From an uncultured Lachnospiraceae bacterium (GTDB lineage Bacteria > Bacillota > Clostridia > Lachnospirales > Lachnospiraceae): a DNA stretch of 64,000 bases. Shown here in pieces: positions 39,938 through 48,531 of this stretch. A model generated the notes under the pieces. That model saw only the letters and a list, made by a program, of their open reading frames with translations, did not search any database and had not been told where the DNA came from. Positions within the stretch are counted from its first letter, which is position 1, and every line of letters starts with the position of its first letter. A program made the position numbers and the translations under genes. The stretch spans positions 1 through 64,000 of the forward strand of contig CAJTXN010000002.1 in assembly GCA_910583605.1 (NCBI GenBank), in the 5' to 3' direction.

Positions 39938-42052
39938 ATGGCAAATACAACAGTGACGGATTTTAATAATCCGGATTATTATACCAACCGGGAATTAAGC
40001 TGGCTGCAGTTTAATATGCGTATTTTATTAGAAGCAAGAGACAAAAATAATCCGTTGTTTGAACGGTTAAAATTTTTAAGTATTACCAGTTCCAATCTGG
40101 ATGAATTTTTCATGGTAAGAGTGGCTTCTTTAAAAGATATGGTGGATGCAAAGTGTACAAAACCGGATCTGGCAGGAATGAAGCCGGCTGCCCAGTTAAA
40201 GGCAGTCATGGCAGAAACCCACGAATTTGTGGCACTGCAGAGTTCCACGTTTAACCGTTCCCTGATGCCGGCGCTGGAAAAAGAAGGGTTGACCATACTG
40301 ACGTCTCATGAGCAGATGAATGAGGAACAGTGCAGATATGCGGATACTTTTTTTGATGAAGATGTCTATCCGGTACTGACACCCATGGCGGTGGACCCGG
40401 CCAGACCATTTCCTCTGATCCGAAATAAATCCCTGAATCTCTGCGTATTGGTAAAAAGTGAGGAAAATGAAGAAGAACAGTTTGCAACCGTTCAGGTGCC
40501 GTCCGTTCTGAACCGGATTATCGAACTGCCCTCCGATGGGAAGCGTACCGTAATCTTACTGGAAAAAATCATAGAGCGGAATCTTTTCAAATTATTTGAG
40601 AATCACAAAGTACTCTGTGCCCATCCGTACAGAATTACCAGAAATGCGGATTTATATATTGATGAAGACGATGCGTCGGATTTGCTGAAAGAGATTCAGA
40701 AACAACTGAAACAGAGACAGCGGGGGGAGGCCATACGGCTGGAGATTGAAGAAAAGTCGGATAAGAGAATCCTGAAGTTCTTAAAGAAACAGCTGAATGT
40801 GGAACAGGAGGAAGTTTTTGATATCCAGGGACCCGTTGATCTGACGTTTTTAATGAAACTATACGGACTGGAAGGGTTTGAACATTTAAAACAGGAAAAA
40901 TACATTCCGAAACTGAGTGTAATGATTCAGGAGGAGACGGATATTTTTACACAGATCCGGAACAATGATATCCTGCTTCATCATCCATATGAATCTTTTG
41001 AACCGGTCATACGGTTTGTTGCAGAGGCAGCTGCCGACGAAAACGTGCTGGCCATTAAACAGACCTTATACCGGGTAAGCGGTCATTCTCCGATTGTGGC
41101 AGCATTGGAAAAAGCAGCGGAAAACGGAAAGCAGGTAACGGTGCTGGTGGAGCTGAAGGCGAGATTTGATGAAGAGAATAACATTCAGTGGGCAAAGAAA
41201 CTGGAGAAAGCCGGATGTCATGTAATCTACGGGCTGATGGGACTGAAGACTCATAGTAAAATCACTTTGGTGGTTCGAAAGGAAGAGGACGGTATCCGGA
41301 GGTATGTTCATCTGGGGACCGGAAATTATAACGATGCCACTGCAAAATTATATACGGATATGGGACTTCTGACCTGCAGCGAATCCATAGGTGAAGATGC
41401 CACGGCGGCCTTTAATATGATATCCGGTTACAGTGAGCCGAAACAGTGGAATAAGCTGAGCCTTGCGCCGTACTGGCTGCGTGACCGTTTTATGCGTCTG
41501 ATCAAACGGGAAATCAAACATGCAAAAGAGGGAAATGAAGCACTGATCATTGCAAAAATGAATTCCCTGTGTGACAGCGGAATCATTGCTGCATTGTATG
41601 AAGCTTCGGCGGCGGGAGTGAAAATCAATCTCATTGTCCGCGGGATATGCTGTCTGAAGACCGGTATACCGGGAGTCAGTGAAAACATTACGGTCCGTTC
41701 TCTGGTAGGAACTTTTTTGGAACACAGCCGTATTTTCTATTTTAAAAACGGCGGAAACGAAGAAGTATTTATGGCAAGCGCCGACTGGATGCCGCGGAAT
41801 CTGGATAAACGTGTGGAAATCATGTTTCCGGTGGAGGATGAGAGTCTGAAGCGGGAAGTTCTGCATGTACTGGACATTCAGCTGAGGGATACCATGAAAG
41901 CCCATGTTCTGAAAGGCGATGTCTATGAAAAAGTTGACCGCAGGGGAAAAGAACATCTGGAAGCCCAGAAATACTTTTGTACCCTTGCCGCAAGCCGTGC
42001 AGATACAAAAAATGAAGGGGAGCGCAGAACCTTTATTCCAATGAAAAGTTGA
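39938..42052 (+). CDS. ppk1: polyphosphate kinase 1
   Basis: A 704-residue enzyme that reversibly makes polyphosphate from ATP. The N-terminal domain starts YTNRELSWLQFNMRIL; the first phospholipase-D-like domain has VLVELKARFDEENNI and the autophosphorylated histidine in LKTHSKITLVVR; HLGTGNYNDATAKLYTDMG and a second PLD-like domain (RGICCLKTGIPG, EHSRIFYF) follow. Length is normal. AAAGGGAGG fixes the start. No terminator is visible after it; the next gene has its own promoter. Confidence 0.94.
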   Translation: MANTTVTDFNNPDYYTNRELSWLQFNMRILLEARDKNNPLFERLKFLSITSSNLDEFFMVRVASLKDMVDAKCTKPDLAGMKPAAQLKAVMAETHEFVALQSSTFNRSLMPALEKEGLTILTSHEQMNEEQCRYADTFFDEDVYPVLTPMAVDPARPFPLIRNKSLNLCVLVKSEENEEEQFATVQVPSVLNRIIELPSDGKRTVILLEKIIERNLFKLFENHKVLCAHPYRITRNADLYIDEDDASDLLKEIQKQLKQRQRGEAIRLEIEEKSDKRILKFLKKQLNVEQEEVFDIQGPVDLTFLMKLYGLEGFEHLKQEKYIPKLSVMIQEETDIFTQIRNNDILLHHPYESFEPVIRFVAEAAADENVLAIKQTLYRVSGHSPIVAALEKAAENGKQVTVLVELKARFDEENNIQWAKKLEKAGCHVIYGLMGLKTHSKITLVVRKEEDGIRRYVHLGTGNYNDATAKLYTDMGLLTCSESIGEDATAAFNMISGYSEPKQWNKLSLAPYWLRDRFMRLIKREIKHAKEGNEALIIAKMNSLCDSGIIAALYEASAAGVKINLIVRGICCLKTGIPGVSENITVRSLVGTFLEHSRIFYFKNGGNEEVFMASADWMPRNLDKRVEIMFPVEDESLKREVLHVLDIQLRDTMKAHVLKGDVYEKVDRRGKEHLEAQKYFCTLAASRADTKNEGERRTFIPMKS

Positions 42053-42058
42053 AAGTAA

Positions 42059-42087
42059 TTGCATTTTGATTAAAATGTTATTATAAT
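42059..42087 (+). promoter_or_regulatory. promoter of the rel operon
   Basis: TTGCAT (42059-42064), 17-base spacer, TATAAT (42082-42087), a perfect -10, 44 bases before the rel start. Confidence 0.7.
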
Positions 42088-42130
42088 TGAGAATTATATC
42101 ATTACGTAAGTATAGAATTGAGGCGAGAAC

Positions 42131-44452
42131 ATGGGTGAAGAAAACAGAATCGAATATGAAGTAAAGAAAACAGAGAAAAATATTGAAACACCTCAATATA
42201 TGGATGGTCATATGGTAAAACAGGAGTCGGATTTTGACGACCCGGGGAAATTATTCGAAACACTGATCCGGAAAATCCGTCAGTACCATCCTTCTACCGA
42301 TATCACCATGATTGAGAAGGCATATCATCTTGCCTTTGAGGCTCATAAGGAACAGAAAAGAAAATCAGGAGAGCCTTATATTATCCATCCGGTAGCAGTT
42401 GCCATTATTCTGGCGGAACTGGAACTGGATAAGGAAACGATCGTGGCTGGTCTGTTGCATGACGTGGTAGAAGATACCGTTATGACCTATGAAGATGTGG
42501 AGCGGGAATTCGGTTCTGAAGTTGCACTGTTGGTTGACGGTGTAACAAAACTTACCCAATTGTCTTATTCTCAGGATAAAATAGAACTGCAGGCAGAGAA
42601 TTTAAGAAAAATGTTTCTTGCCATGGCAAAAGATATCCGCGTAATTCTGATAAAACTGGCGGACCGGCTGCATAATATGCGGACCATGCAGTTTCAGCTG
42701 CCGGCGAAGCAGGTGGAAAAGTCCAGGGAAACCATGGAAATATATGCACCGATTGCCCACCGGCTTGGTATTTCCAAAATTAAAATCGAACTGGATGATT
42801 TATCCCTGTGTTATCTGAAACCGGAAATTTATCGGGACCTGGTAGAAAAGATTGAGATTAAGAAATCCTCCAGAGAGCAGTTTATTCAGGATTTGGTGGA
42901 TGAAGTGCGGACGCATATCGATAATGCGGGAATCCGCGCAAAAATAGACGGCAGAGTGAAGCATCTGTTCAGTATATACAGGAAGATGGTAAATCAGGAT
43001 AAAACTTTAGACCAGATATATGATTTGTTTGCGGTAAGAATTGTTGTGGATACCGTAAAGGACTGTTATGCGGCTTTGGGCGTTATCCATGAAATGTATA
43101 AGCCGATTCCCGGAAGATTTAAAGATTATATTGCCATGCCGAAACCTAATATGTATCAGTCTCTGCATACCACACTGATCGGTCCTACCGGTCTGCCCTT
43201 TGAAATTCAGATACGAACTTTTGAAATGCATAAAACGGCGGAATATGGTATTGCGGCCCATTGGAAATATAAGGAAAATGCAGACGGCAGGAATTCGGAG
43301 GAGACAGCGGAAGCCAAAATCAGCTGGCTGCGTCAGATTTTGGAATGGCAGAGGGATATGTCGGATAACCGGGAATTTATGAGTCTGTTAAAAAGTGATT
43401 TGGACATCTTCTCTGAAAATGTATTTTGTTTTACACCTTCCGGGGATGTATTAAATCTGACCCACGGTTCCACACCGATTGATTTTGCCTATGCCATTCA
43501 CAGCGCAGTGGGAAATAAAATGGTGGGCGCCAGGGTAAACGGCCGGATGGTTCCGATTGATTACATGATTCAGAACGGAGACCGAATCGAGATTATTACC
43601 TCTCAGAATTCCAAAGGCCCGAGTCTGGACTGGCTCAGCGTGGTAAAGACCACACAGGCAAAAAATAAGATTAATCAGTGGTTCCGCGCGGAGCTGAAGG
43701 AAGATAACATAGCCAGGGGCAGGGAACTACTGGAAAAATACTGCAAATCCAAAAGCATTGTGCTCAGCGATCTTTTGAAGCCGGAATATCTGGAAAAGGT
43801 TCTGCGGAAATACGGATTCCGGGACTGGGATTCGGTGCTGGCAGCAGTGGGGCATGGAGGACTGAAGGAAGGACAGATTGTCAATAAACTGCTGGAAGAA
43901 TATCAGAAGAAGCATAAAAAGACCCTGACCGATGCTGAAATTCTGGAGGCTGTGTCAGAGGCCAGGGAAGGAAAAGAGAGCCCTGCTGTATCCAAATCCA
44001 AGGGAGGTATCACGGTTAAGGGAATTCATGATGTAGCCGTACGTTTTTCCAAGTGCTGCAGTCCGGTTCCGGGAGATGAAATCGTGGGATTTATTACCAG
44101 AGGCAGGGGAGTATCCATTCACAGAACGGATTGTGTCAATATTATGTGCCTGCCGGAGATTGAACGGACCCGTCTCATTGAGGCGGAGTGGGAGCAGGAA
44201 GCGGTGAAAGACGGCGAAAAATATCTTGCAGAAATCAAGATATATGCCAACAACAGAACAGGTATTCTTGCGGATTTATCCAAGATTACCACGGAGCGCA
44301 GCATTGACGTTACCAGTATGAATGTGCGCACCAGCAAACAGGGACTGGCAACCATATCCATGGCATTTGATATCCGGAGTGTGGAAGAATTAAACCGTCT
44401 GATCGATAAAATGCGTCAGGTGGAAAGTATTATTGATATTGAGCGAGGATAG
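42131..44452 (+). CDS. rel: bifunctional (p)ppGpp synthetase/hydrolase
   Basis: A 773-residue Rel/SpoT homologue. The HD hydrolase domain (GLLHDVVEDT, VTKL), the synthetase domain (DLFAVRIVVDT, GRFKDYIAMPKPNMYQSLHTT), TGS (FCFTPSGDVLNL), and a C-terminal ACT domain are all present. The intact HD pair and RxKD-region spacing suggest that both activities are kept. GAGGCG before the ATG. It begins the typical clostridial series rel, MBL hydrolase, hemZ, hisS, aspS; the dtd gene often found after rel is absent here. Confidence 0.94.
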   Translation: MGEENRIEYEVKKTEKNIETPQYMDGHMVKQESDFDDPGKLFETLIRKIRQYHPSTDITMIEKAYHLAFEAHKEQKRKSGEPYIIHPVAVAIILAELELDKETIVAGLLHDVVEDTVMTYEDVEREFGSEVALLVDGVTKLTQLSYSQDKIELQAENLRKMFLAMAKDIRVILIKLADRLHNMRTMQFQLPAKQVEKSRETMEIYAPIAHRLGISKIKIELDDLSLCYLKPEIYRDLVEKIEIKKSSREQFIQDLVDEVRTHIDNAGIRAKIDGRVKHLFSIYRKMVNQDKTLDQIYDLFAVRIVVDTVKDCYAALGVIHEMYKPIPGRFKDYIAMPKPNMYQSLHTTLIGPTGLPFEIQIRTFEMHKTAEYGIAAHWKYKENADGRNSEETAEAKISWLRQILEWQRDMSDNREFMSLLKSDLDIFSENVFCFTPSGDVLNLTHGSTPIDFAYAIHSAVGNKMVGARVNGRMVPIDYMIQNGDRIEIITSQNSKGPSLDWLSVVKTTQAKNKINQWFRAELKEDNIARGRELLEKYCKSKSIVLSDLLKPEYLEKVLRKYGFRDWDSVLAAVGHGGLKEGQIVNKLLEEYQKKHKKTLTDAEILEAVSEAREGKESPAVSKSKGGITVKGIHDVAVRFSKCCSPVPGDEIVGFITRGRGVSIHRTDCVNIMCLPEIERTRLIEAEWEQEAVKDGEKYLAEIKIYANNRTGILADLSKITTERSIDVTSMNVRTSKQGLATISMAFDIRSVEELNRLIDKMRQVESIIDIERG

Positions 44453-44481
44453 TGAATATCCGGAAGGGATGGAATAAAGCA

Positions 44482-45108
44482 ATGAATATCCGAGTGAAAA
44501 AACTGGTGGTTGGTCCGGTACGGACCAATTGTTATATTGTATATCAGGAAGACCGAAAGGAAGCGGTTATTATTGACCCGGGAGACCAGACGGAGGAAAT
44601 CAGCCGGAAAATAACGGAATATGGCGTTGTTCCCATAGCCATATTACTGACCCATGGGCATTTTGACCATATCGGTGCTGCGGAATCGTTGAAACGGCTG
44701 TATGACATTCCGGTATATGCTTATGAAACAGAGCGGGAAATCCTTACTACGGAAAAGAATCTGGGCAGCATGGTGGGAATGAGAGGTCTGTATCTGGAAG
44801 CGGATACTTATCTTACGGATAATCAGCTTATTTCTCTGGGAGGTATGGATTTTAAGGTTTTGTCCACACCGGGACATACCGTGGGAAGCTGTTGCTATCT
44901 TCTGGAGGAGGAAGAGGTATTGTTCAGTGGCGATACCTTATTTCATTATTCCCACGGCAGAACGGATTTTCCTACCGGAAGCCAGAGCGCCATTATCCGT
45001 TCCATCAGAGAGCGTCTAATGACACTGAAGGATGATATTTTTGTATATCCGGGACACGAAGGAGAAACCATTATCGGGAATGAAAGGCAGCTGTATGATT
45101 ATAATTAA
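44482..45108 (+). CDS. metallo-beta-lactamase fold hydrolase (glyoxalase II-like)
   Basis: A 208-residue MBL-fold enzyme of the short glyoxalase II-like group. Metal ligands are in LTHGHFDHIG, STPGHTVGS, FSGDTLF and YPGHE. The N-terminus (KLVVGPVRTNCYIV) is the usual one for this family, so I prefer the ATG at 44482 to the GTG that touches the rel stop. Substrate is unknown; members hydrolyse thioesters such as S-lactoylglutathione analogues or have unrelated roles. The end overlaps hemZ. Confidence 0.88.
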   Translation: MNIRVKKLVVGPVRTNCYIVYQEDRKEAVIIDPGDQTEEISRKITEYGVVPIAILLTHGHFDHIGAAESLKRLYDIPVYAYETEREILTTEKNLGSMVGMRGLYLEADTYLTDNQLISLGGMDFKVLSTPGHTVGSCCYLLEEEEVLFSGDTLFHYSHGRTDFPTGSQSAIIRSIRERLMTLKDDIFVYPGHEGETIIGNERQLYDYN

Positions 45109-46651
45109 ATACACGGGCAGGGTTGATTTTGAATATGATATACAGGGGCTGTTAAGAACGTTTTTCCCCGGGGAATCCATGGTCACGGACAGGGAAGCAG
45201 AAGCGGACCTGATTCTGGAAGCGGAGTTTTATGATTATTTTGAGAAAATCCCCATGGTTCTCCGGCTGGAAGGGAAACCGTATACGGAAGGAGATTTTAA
45301 AAGAGAATCGGAAAGAACGTTCCGGCGGGAGGGCAGTTTTCTGCCCGGCAGTGTACCGGTTGCGGAAGAGAACCCGGAAGGAGATAGCATCATATTTCGG
45401 GAAGATTATGACCGGGTCAGAAAAGAGACAAAGAACCGTCTGAAGCGTTTATTGTTTAATCTTTTAAAAGAATATACCGGAAAAACGCCGGTGTGGGGCA
45501 CGCTTTCCGGAATCCGTCCCACCAAGATTACGTCATCCTATCTGGAACAGGGGTATTCCGAAGCAGAAGCAAAACAAAGATTTATGCGGGAATATTATGT
45601 GTCAGGGGAAAAGGCGGAACAATGCGTGAATATTTCCCGGAAGGAAGCCGAAATTTTAAAGGATATTGATTATAAAAACGGGTACAGTCTTTATATCGGA
45701 ATCCCTTTTTGTCCCAGTACCTGTCTGTATTGTTCCTTTACTTCCTATCCGCTGTCAAAATACCGTACAAAGACAGACGCCTATATTGAGGCGCTGGGAA
45801 GGGAACTGGAATATATTGCGGAGGCATGTGCGGACCGGGAACCGGATACCATTTACATAGGCGGAGGGACACCCACCACCTTGGAACCGTACCAGCTTGA
45901 CTCCTTATTGGGAATCATTCATGAGCTTTTCAATACAAAGGCCGTAAGCGAATTTACCGTAGAAGCCGGACGTCCGGACAGCATAACGCAGGAGAAGCTG
46001 AAAGTGCTTGGAACATACGATGTGAGCAGGATTTCCATTAATCCCCAGACCATGAATCAGAAGACTCTGGACATTATCGGGCGGCATCATACCATGGAAG
46101 ATTTCCTGCGGGCTTATGATATGGCCCGGACCAATGGTTTTGAGAATATTAATATGGATTTTATTCTGGGATTGCCGGATGAAACGGAAGAAGATGTAAG
46201 AAGAAGCATGGAATGGGTGGAGCGGTTAAAGCCCGACAGTCTTACCATACATTCTCTGGCTCTCAAACGGGCGGCCCGGTTAAACATATTAAAAGAGCAG
46301 TATGAGCAGTATACCATTGAAAACAGTGATGAAATCATGGAAATCACCCGGCAGACTGCAAAGAAACTGGATTTAACACCTTATTATTTATACCGGCAGA
46401 AGAATATGGCCGGAAATCTGGAAAATATCGGGTATGCGAAAGACGGTAAGGCCGGTATTTATAATATTTTGATTATGGAGGAGAAACAGACCATTCTGGC
46501 GGCAGGGGCAGGTTCTTCCACAAAGATGGTTCATCCGGATGGAATGAAGATTACAAGAATTGAAAATGTAAAAGATGTGGATTTATATATATCGGATATT
46601 GATAAGATGATAGAAAGAAAACGTTCGTTTTTTGAAAAAACGGAACGTTGA
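45095..46651 (+). CDS. hemZ: coproporphyrinogen III dehydrogenase-like radical SAM protein
   Basis: A 518-residue radical SAM protein of the HemZ group, often found between rel and hisS in Clostridia. The cluster cysteines are C206-x3-C210-x2-C213 in PFCPSTCLYC; YIGGGTPTTLE and INMDFILGLP are typical HemN/HemZ strands. The N-terminal 170 residues are specific to HemZ. Activity as an oxygen-independent coproporphyrinogen dehydrogenase is the textbook label, but many organisms with this gene make little heme, so the true role may differ. The start overlaps the MBL gene by 14 bases. Confidence 0.86.
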   Translation: MIIIKYTGRVDFEYDIQGLLRTFFPGESMVTDREAEADLILEAEFYDYFEKIPMVLRLEGKPYTEGDFKRESERTFRREGSFLPGSVPVAEENPEGDSIIFREDYDRVRKETKNRLKRLLFNLLKEYTGKTPVWGTLSGIRPTKITSSYLEQGYSEAEAKQRFMREYYVSGEKAEQCVNISRKEAEILKDIDYKNGYSLYIGIPFCPSTCLYCSFTSYPLSKYRTKTDAYIEALGRELEYIAEACADREPDTIYIGGGTPTTLEPYQLDSLLGIIHELFNTKAVSEFTVEAGRPDSITQEKLKVLGTYDVSRISINPQTMNQKTLDIIGRHHTMEDFLRAYDMARTNGFENINMDFILGLPDETEEDVRRSMEWVERLKPDSLTIHSLALKRAARLNILKEQYEQYTIENSDEIMEITRQTAKKLDLTPYYLYRQKNMAGNLENIGYAKDGKAGIYNILIMEEKQTILAAGAGSSTKMVHPDGMKITRIENVKDVDLYISDIDKMIERKRSFFEKTER

Positions 46652-47246
46652 CAGAAAGGAATGGATTTGTGCAGTGTTATCGGAAGAAAATATTTGTGAA
46701 TCCGTACGGGAACCCGTTATGCATGGTATCTGTGTCAGCAATCTGGCTTATAAGCTGGCCGTGGAACTGGGAATGGAAGAATCCGGCTGTTATGAACTTT
46801 CGGTAGCCGGAATGCTCCATGATATCGGGAAAATGAGACTGATTTCCTGCGTTTACAGAGAGGAAGAGGAAACGCTGACCGTAGAACAAATGCGGTATAT
46901 CCGGATGCATCCGAAACTGGGATTTGATATATTAAAGGACCGGGGATTTTCGGATTTTATATTGGAATCCATATTATATCACCATGAAAATTATGACGGT
47001 TCCGGCTATCCGGAAAATCTTTCGGGAGAGAATATACCAATGGGAGCAAGAATCTTAAGGGTCTGCGATGTATTTGCGGCATTGATATCCGACCGTTCCT
47101 ACCGCAGGGCATTTGACCGGGAAACGGCGGTTGAATTAATGATAGATGAAGTGAAAAATTTTGACATGGAGATATTTTTAGCATTTATGAGAATCATACA
47201 TGATGTGAATCTCGATGTTATATTGGGAAAGGAAGAAAGAAAATGA
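46632..47246 (+). CDS. HD-GYP domain protein
   Basis: A 204-residue protein if started at the TTG at 46632, which overlaps hemZ by 20 bases; a GTG at 46674 with GAAAGGA upstream would give 190 residues. It is almost only an HD-GYP domain: HDIGKMRLI, HHENYDGSGYP, and ARILRVCDVFAAL. This is the signature of c-di-GMP phosphodiesterases. No sensor domain is attached. Placement inside the hemZ-hisS series is unusual. Confidence 0.83.
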   Translation: MKKRNVDRKEWICAVLSEENICESVREPVMHGICVSNLAYKLAVELGMEESGCYELSVAGMLHDIGKMRLISCVYREEEETLTVEQMRYIRMHPKLGFDILKDRGFSDFILESILYHHENYDGSGYPENLSGENIPMGARILRVCDVFAALISDRSYRRAFDRETAVELMIDEVKNFDMEIFLAFMRIIHDVNLDVILGKEERK

Positions 47247-48487
47247 TCACACAGGCGCCAAGAGGCACACAGGATTGGTATGGCAGTGAAATGCATAAGC
47301 GTACCGTAATCGAAAAAATCTGCCGGGAAACGGCAAAGACATACAATATAAAGGAAATTATCACACCGGTATTTGAACATACGGTATTATTCCAGCGGGG
47401 TGTAGGAGAAACCACAGACGTGGTGCAGAAGGAAATGTATACGTTTTTAGACAAGGGTGACAGAAGCATTACATTAAAGCCGGAAGGAACTGCCGGTGCT
47501 ATCCGGGCTTATCTGGAGCATAATATGTATGCGGAACCGGCGCCGGCAAAGCTGTTTTATGTAACGCCGGCATTCCGTTATGAGAAGCCCCAGAGCGGAA
47601 GACTCCGGCAGCATCATCAGTTCGGTGTGGAAATTGTGGGTTCGGGAAGTCCGATGGTAGAAGTGGAACTGATAACTTTAATATCCGATTTGATTAAAAA
47701 ATTTGGACTGAAGGATGCAAAACTTCATATTAACAGTATCGGATGCGCCGAATGCAGGAAGACTTATAATGAGGCACTGCTGGCATATCTGAGGAAGCAT
47801 GAGGAAGAGTTGTGTCCGACCTGCCGGGAACGAATGTTAAAGAATCCGCTGCGTGTCATTGACTGTAAAGTGGATGCCTGCAAAAAAATCGTGGCTGGTG
47901 CGCCTCGGACCATTGAATATCTGGATGACGGGTGCAGGGAGCATTTTGAGGAATTAAAGTCTGTACTGGAATCTTTAAACATACCTTTTGAAGTGGATAC
48001 CGGAATCGTAAGAGGTCTGGATTATTATACCAGAACGGTATTTGAATTTGTCAATTCCGAAGGCTTTACCCTGTGCGGAGGCGGAAGGTATGACGGGCTG
48101 GTGCACGAAATTGATGAAAAGCAGAATATTCCATCTGCCGGCTTTGGTATGGGACTGGAGAGGATTCTATATTTTCTGGAAAAAGAAGGCGTGGAACTGC
48201 CGGAGGAGGATAAGGTAGATTTGTATGTAGGCATCCTCGGCAAAGAATCAAAGGCCAGAGCCTATCAGATCGTAAATCAGGTTCGGAGCATGGGATATAT
48301 TGCAGAGACGGACTACATGGACCGGAGTGTAAAAGCCCAGATGAAATATGCCAATAAACTGGGAGCAAAATATACGGTTATCATCGGAGAAAATGAAATA
48401 AAGGAGAATCAGGCCATGGTAAAATGTATGGCAGACGGAGAGCAGACAAGCGTTCCGCTGGACGAGATAACCAGACATTTAGTATAA
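47243..48487 (+). CDS. hisS: histidyl-tRNA synthetase
   Basis: A 414-residue class II synthetase. Motif 1 and 2 regions (PVFEHTVLFQRGVGETTDVV, FRYEKPQSGRLRQHHQ), the histidine A site GLDYYTRTVFEF and motif 3 GFGMGLERIL are clear, with an anticodon-binding domain at the end. GGAAAGGAAG before the ATG, and a 4-base overlap with the HD-GYP gene. Normal length; histidylation of tRNA-His. Confidence 0.95.
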   Translation: MITQAPRGTQDWYGSEMHKRTVIEKICRETAKTYNIKEIITPVFEHTVLFQRGVGETTDVVQKEMYTFLDKGDRSITLKPEGTAGAIRAYLEHNMYAEPAPAKLFYVTPAFRYEKPQSGRLRQHHQFGVEIVGSGSPMVEVELITLISDLIKKFGLKDAKLHINSIGCAECRKTYNEALLAYLRKHEEELCPTCRERMLKNPLRVIDCKVDACKKIVAGAPRTIEYLDDGCREHFEELKSVLESLNIPFEVDTGIVRGLDYYTRTVFEFVNSEGFTLCGGGRYDGLVHEIDEKQNIPSAGFGMGLERILYFLEKEGVELPEEDKVDLYVGILGKESKARAYQIVNQVRSMGYIAETDYMDRSVKAQMKYANKLGAKYTVIIGENEIKENQAMVKCMADGEQTSVPLDEITRHLV

Positions 48488-48531
48488 ATTGAAATATGAT
48501 CATTGGAATGAAGGAAAGGATAGTTGCGAAT

